Shown: in pieces, positions 13,982-17,172 of the stretch
Position numbering within the stretch: the first letter of the stretch is position 1
Layout of the letters: every line of letters starts with the position of its first letter
NCBI GenBank assembly: GCA_027310735.1
Contig: DAIDAH010000028.1
Span: 1-17,172, forward strand
Origin: Methylotenera sp.
Lineage (GTDB): Bacteria; Pseudomonadota; Gammaproteobacteria; Burkholderiales; Methylophilaceae
Direction of reading: 5' to 3'
Length of the DNA stretch: 17,172 nucleotides
The notes under the pieces: model-generated
Seen by the model: only the letters and a program-made list of their open reading frames with translations
What the model was told of the DNA's origin: nothing
Databases searched by the model: none
Program-made: the position numbers and the translations under genes

Positions 13982-16243
13982 CTACTTGGTTAAGGCCATA
14001 AAAAGCTGCGGTAGGCGCTCTGGTAAACGAGCTACATTATCAATGACAGTATAATTTTTACCAAAGATATCGCCCACATATTCATCCGCTTTCGGGTCTA
14101 GGTTGATGCAGTAAGTATAGATACCCTGCTGATCCAACTCCTGCACGGCTTTGTGTGCATCTTGAATCAACATTTTTTTGTCTTTAACATCAATATCAGC
14201 GGGTTCGCCATCGGTCAAAATCAGCATAAGTTTTTTATCGGCCTGACGATGTTGCAGAATATGCCCTGCATGGCGCATGGCCGCACCCATGCGGGTGGAG
14301 TAGCCAGCCTGCATCGCTGCCAGCCGCCCTTTCACAGTATCATCCCACGCCTCGCTATAGCCCTTGATGTGCAGAAACCGCACTTCATGGCGTGTATTCG
14401 AATAAAAACCGGCAATCGAAAAACCATCTCCCAATTGCTCTACAGCCCAAGCCAATAAAGACACTGCTTCCTGACTTAGCTCCAGTATGGTTTGATCGGT
14501 ACCAGCTACTTTGTCATTCAGCGACTCAGATAAATCCAGTAGCAGCATGACGGCAATATTACGCCCATCATTTTTATGGCTCATGTTGATGCGCGGGTCA
14601 GGCGCAGAGCCGCTTTTAAAATCAATGAGTGAGCGCAGTGCCACGTCCAGATCCAGTTCACTGCCCTCCTCCTGATACCGGATACGCACTTTTTGTTGTG
14701 GCTTCAGCAAGTCGAGCAGTCGCTTCAATCGCTTTGCCAGTGCCGCGTGCTTTTCCAGTAACTGGTCAATCACCAAGGCGTTACCCGGTGGGTGCAATGT
14801 TTCGTACAAGCTTACCCAGTCAGGTCGATAGCTCTGTGTGCTGTAATCCCATTCATGATAATGCCTAGGCGGCAGACCTTCAGTAAGCGTATCAGACTCA
14901 ACCTGACGATGCTCCTCGAACTGCTCCTCATCATCACTGTTTTCGTAATACCGCCACATATGACGATTGTCGTCACGGTAGTCAACTTCAGTATCCAAGA
15001 AATGTACATCAGGCAATTGGTCGCTCTGGCGACGAGTCTTAGCAACAAATAGAATCGCCAGATCAGCTATCTCTTGAGTACTGGATTCCCCCTGCGCCAT
15101 AGCATTGTGAAAACGCTGCACAAAATCAATAATGTGGGCGTTTTGATAACCATGCTGCTCATTTAGCAACGCACGCGACATCATAGCCAGCCGATGCCGT
15201 ACCGCCGACTGTTGTTCCGGATCGCAAGCATCCTCAGCCGGACTTGGATGTAAGGCCAGGAACAGCTTACGCAAACCGGGATACTCGCGCATGGCCAGAT
15301 ACTCCACGCGCGAATCTTCAAAGAATTCGACTGCCATACGCTGAAACGGGCTGTAATTATCAGCAAAAATCGGTATTGTCCAACGGCGATGGGCTGCGAT
15401 GTGCGCCAATACTGCGCGGTAGCGGTCTATGCCTGATGTGCCGCGGGCATCATCGTAGACATCCGGCAAGCGAATACCTAATTTATCGTAATAAGGTATG
15501 GGCTTACGCAACTCATCATAACCCGTTGAATACGGCACCAGATAATCGTTATCCTGCCACAGGCAGCGCAGATACATATCCAGTTTACGTTCATTGTCAG
15601 CGAGCAATGTGCCGTGCCGTTCACGCTGCAGCATGGCTCGGCTATCAGCGGATTGCAGGCTAAAGTAATCTCGCTGGCGATCTGGATGGTCGCTGTAGTT
15701 ACGAACACCGTAATCGACCCAGTTTTTCAAACCGGCTAATGCAAGCTGGCTCACCAGATAAGGCGACTTTGCAAAAAAATCCGGTAAACCCGGGCTGGGA
15801 ATGGTTGTCTGATGACCATGAATAGAGCCGCTGGTTCGGTTCATAAAGTCCAGCGTCAAATCCAGATAATCCTGCATCTGCTCTTGCGAGTGCAGCCTGC
15901 GTGCTATGGCAGGGAGCACCTGTAAAAAATCTGTAATTGTTTTGCTATTCGGTGATCGCCACATCTTTCTAAGACAATCCATAATCGCTGGCAGAGCGCT
16001 TTCCCCCAGTGTTTTTGCAACAGGCGGCCAACACTCCAAAAACACCAAAATCGGCTCGACGCCACGCCCCATTTTCCCCAAGAAGCTGGCACCCTCAAGA
16101 TAAGCTTTCAACCCATCATTCGTGAGTACCTTGAAGGCTTCGTCCATGCACGCTTCAAACACGTCATGCACCTGTGGAAAGCGCGAATCCAGCAGCATCC
16201 AGTAGCTTTGTAAGTCTCCTTGAAATATTGCTTCTTCAGCCAT
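13982..16243 (-). CDS. norD: NorD/CbbO-type von Willebrand A-domain activator
   Basis: A 753-residue cytoplasmic protein of the NorD/CbbO family, the VWA-domain partner of a MoxR-type ATPase; together they remodel or metallate nitric oxide reductase (NorQD) or reactivate Rubisco (CbbQO). A helical N-terminal half (1-300) includes GTLLADNERKLDMYLRCLW. A middle part contains FFEDSRVEYLAMREYPGLRKLF (307-328), then an acidic linker rich in D/E near 415-450. The C-terminal VWA domain (about 560-750) has a complete MIDAS: D570-L-S572-E-S574, T650 in YSTRMG, and LTDGEP at 676-681. It starts 12 bases after the ATPase gene. The choice between NorD and CbbO cannot be made from this protein alone; the FNR-like box upstream favours NorD, and no Rubisco gene is visible. 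Confidence 0.8.
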   Translation of the reverse strand: MAEEAIFQGDLQSYWMLLDSRFPQVHDVFEACMDEAFKVLTNDGLKAYLEGASFLGKMGRGVEPILVFLECWPPVAKTLGESALPAIMDCLRKMWRSPNSKTITDFLQVLPAIARRLHSQEQMQDYLDLTLDFMNRTSGSIHGHQTTIPSPGLPDFFAKSPYLVSQLALAGLKNWVDYGVRNYSDHPDRQRDYFSLQSADSRAMLQRERHGTLLADNERKLDMYLRCLWQDNDYLVPYSTGYDELRKPIPYYDKLGIRLPDVYDDARGTSGIDRYRAVLAHIAAHRRWTIPIFADNYSPFQRMAVEFFEDSRVEYLAMREYPGLRKLFLALHPSPAEDACDPEQQSAVRHRLAMMSRALLNEQHGYQNAHIIDFVQRFHNAMAQGESSTQEIADLAILFVAKTRRQSDQLPDVHFLDTEVDYRDDNRHMWRYYENSDDEEQFEEHRQVESDTLTEGLPPRHYHEWDYSTQSYRPDWVSLYETLHPPGNALVIDQLLEKHAALAKRLKRLLDLLKPQQKVRIRYQEEGSELDLDVALRSLIDFKSGSAPDPRINMSHKNDGRNIAVMLLLDLSESLNDKVAGTDQTILELSQEAVSLLAWAVEQLGDGFSIAGFYSNTRHEVRFLHIKGYSEAWDDTVKGRLAAMQAGYSTRMGAAMRHAGHILQHRQADKKLMLILTDGEPADIDVKDKKMLIQDAHKAVQELDQQGIYTYCINLDPKADEYVGDIFGKNYTVIDNVARLPERLPQLFMALTK

Positions 16244-16255
16244 TAACGTAGGCCA

Positions 16256-17065
16256 CTATTCGCTAAAAGTAGCATCCACGGCATGATCCAGCGTGTCGCG
16301 AATGTCAGCGTCATCTGTAATCGGACGCACCAACGCCATACGACACGCATCACGCGGTGCAACACCGGCTTTAATCAGTGTTGCTGCATATACCAACAGA
16401 CGCGTTGAAATGCCTTCATCCAGACCGTGCCCCTTGAGGTTGCGTGCGGCTTGGCCAATTTTAACCAACTTGCCTGCAAAATCTTCATCCAAACCTGTTT
16501 CTTTAGCAAGAATGCTAGCTTCCAGCTTAGCGGTGGGATAGTCAAAATCAAATGCAGTAAATCGTTGCTTGGTCGACTGCTTCAAGTCTTTCATCAGGCT
16601 TTGATAGCCTGGATTATAGGAAATCACCAATTGAAAGTCAGGATGCGCAGCCACTAACTCACCTTTTTTATCCAACGGCAATGTACGGCGGTGGTCAGTC
16701 AATGGGTGAATCACCACTGTTGTATCCTGACGTGCCTCTACAATTTCATCCAGATAGCAGATTGCGCCATGTCTAGCAGCCAGTGTTAACGGGCCATCAA
16801 GCCAACGTGTGCCATTTGCATCAAGTAAATAGCGCCCAACCAGATCAGAGGCTGTCATATCTTCGTTACAAGCCACGGTAATGAGCGGCTTACCAAGTTT
16901 CCAAGCCATATGTTCCACAAAACGCGATTTTCCGCAGCCAGTCGGGCCTTTTAGCATTACTGGTAAACGCGCAGCATAAGCCGCTTCGTACAACACGACT
17001 TCTTTGCCAGTAGGCTGATAGAAAGGTTCTTGTTTGATGAGGTATTGGTTAATATCGAAGCTCAT
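16256..17065 (-). CDS. norQ: CbbQ/NirQ/NorQ family MoxR-type AAA+ ATPase
   Basis: A 269-residue AAA+ ATPase that acts with the VWA protein encoded just downstream. Walker A is GPTGCGKS (40-47) and Walker B is AICYLDE (101-107); sensor-1 N151 is in SYNPGYQ, the arginine finger is probably R168 in STKQRF, and sensor-2 R222 is in STRLL. VEARQDTTVVIHPLTDHRR (109-127) is the family signature. Stretches such as MTASDLVGRYLLDANGTRW read closer to CbbQ-type proteins than to Pseudomonas NirQ as I remember them, so the name norQ is provisional and rests on the FNR-like promoter element and the absence of Rubisco. Target enzyme genes (norCB or cbbLS) are not in the window. The ATG at 17065 is preceded by a GAGAG-type Shine-Dalgarno. 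Confidence 0.82.
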   Translation of the reverse strand: MSFDINQYLIKQEPFYQPTGKEVVLYEAAYAARLPVMLKGPTGCGKSRFVEHMAWKLGKPLITVACNEDMTASDLVGRYLLDANGTRWLDGPLTLAARHGAICYLDEIVEARQDTTVVIHPLTDHRRTLPLDKKGELVAAHPDFQLVISYNPGYQSLMKDLKQSTKQRFTAFDFDYPTAKLEASILAKETGLDEDFAGKLVKIGQAARNLKGHGLDEGISTRLLVYAATLIKAGVAPRDACRMALVRPITDDADIRDTLDHAVDATFSE

Positions 17066-17124
17066 TGTGCTCTCGCTTATCTTCTGTTGGCTGGATAGGT
17101 GTTAGGCAGAATTTCGTGTAATGC

Positions 17125-17138
17125 TTGATTAATATCAG
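17125..17138 (-). promoter_or_regulatory. FNR/DNR/NNR-like box upstream of norQ
   Basis: TTGAT-N4-ATCAG (plus-strand reading; CTGAT-N4-ATCAA on the minus strand) matches the FNR-family consensus TTGAT-N4-ATCAA at 9 of 10 positions. Its centre is about 66 bases before the norQ ATG. A centre at -41.5 would put the transcription start near 17090 with a 25-base leader. The -10 that this predicts (around 17097-17102) is poor, so the site is a candidate only. Confidence 0.5.
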
Positions 17139-17146
17139 GCTAGGTT

Positions 17147-17168
17147 AAAAAAAGCCCCTGCGACTTTT
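17147..17168 (-). terminator. Terminator-like hairpin for a gene beyond the right edge
   Basis: On the minus strand AAAAGTC (17168-17162) pairs with GGCTTTT (17156-17150, one U-G wobble) across a 5-base loop and runs into a stretch of seven T residues (17153-17147). This suits intrinsic termination of a minus-strand gene lying to the right. It suggests that norQ starts its own transcript in the roughly 80 bases that follow. Confidence 0.45.
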
Positions 17169-17172
17169 GTAC

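Noticed and set aside
15244..15663. A 139-codon open frame opposite the VWA gene
   Set aside because: Opposite a well-supported norD/cbbO-type gene; composition reads as out-of-frame translation.
13982..17065. Idea that the MoxR ATPase plus VWA pair is a defence or ternary-type stress system
   Set aside because: Both proteins carry the specific signatures of the NorQ/CbbQ and NorD/CbbO pair, and no nuclease, phosphatase, kinase or other effector lies alongside.
1..17172. CRISPR arrays, tRNA or rRNA genes, insertion sequences, integrases and phage genes
   Set aside because: No regularly spaced repeats, cloverleaf-like segments, rRNA sequence, terminal inverted repeats with transposase frames, or phage proteins were recognised by reading; a dedicated search was not possible here.

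Overview
The window looks like chromosomal DNA of a Gram-negative betaproteobacterium of moderate, somewhat AT-leaning composition. Gene order and protein sequences are compatible with a methylotroph of the Methylophilaceae (Methylotenera-like). That placement is inferred from recollection of gene neighbourhoods and was not tested. I see no transposase, integrase, phage gene, CRISPR array, tRNA or rRNA.

Left block (1-4525, minus strand): a compact, mostly biosynthetic run, read ppnP, yajQ, leuC, a tiny entericidin-like lipoprotein gene, leuD, leuB, then asd, which is cut by the window edge. Gaps between genes are 0 to 87 bases. A sigma70-like promoter lies in front of ppnP, and a hairpin lies between leuB and asd. 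LeuC/LeuD isomerise isopropylmalate and LeuB oxidises it, giving the later steps of leucine synthesis. Asd supplies aspartate semialdehyde for Lys/Thr/Met/DAP synthesis.

Second block (4725-6933, plus strand): ycaO (accessory factor of ribosomal protein S12 methylthiolation) followed 10 bases later by a YhcH/YjgK/YiaL-family cupin.

Third block (7057-13838, plus strand): a Cu(I)/Ag(I) efflux locus. It holds a small exported His/Cys-rich protein, then cusC (outer-membrane channel), cusB (periplasmic adaptor), cusA (RND pump) and a cytosolic HMA-type copper chaperone-like protein. CusA keeps the methionine triad and most of the methionine relay known from E. coli. CusB carries two tandem copies of the three-methionine metal-binding domain. 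No CusF and no metal-responsive regulator is present. A near-perfect 21-bp palindrome sits just upstream of the first gene of this block.

Right block (13982-17065, minus strand): a MoxR-type AAA+ ATPase gene and a von Willebrand A-domain gene, the NorQ/CbbQ and NorD/CbbO pair that activates nitric oxide reductase or Rubisco. Neither target enzyme lies in the window. An FNR/DNR-like box (9 of 10 consensus positions) upstream of the ATPase gene favours the nitric oxide/anoxia role. A terminator-like hairpin at the extreme right edge separates this pair from whatever lies upstream.

Most of the window is conventional. I found no clear new multi-gene system. The points most worth a second look are the doubled metal site in CusB, the unassigned palindrome before the copper genes, the lost methionine pair in CusA, the FNR-like box, and the lipoprotein gene fused translationally into the leu operon.
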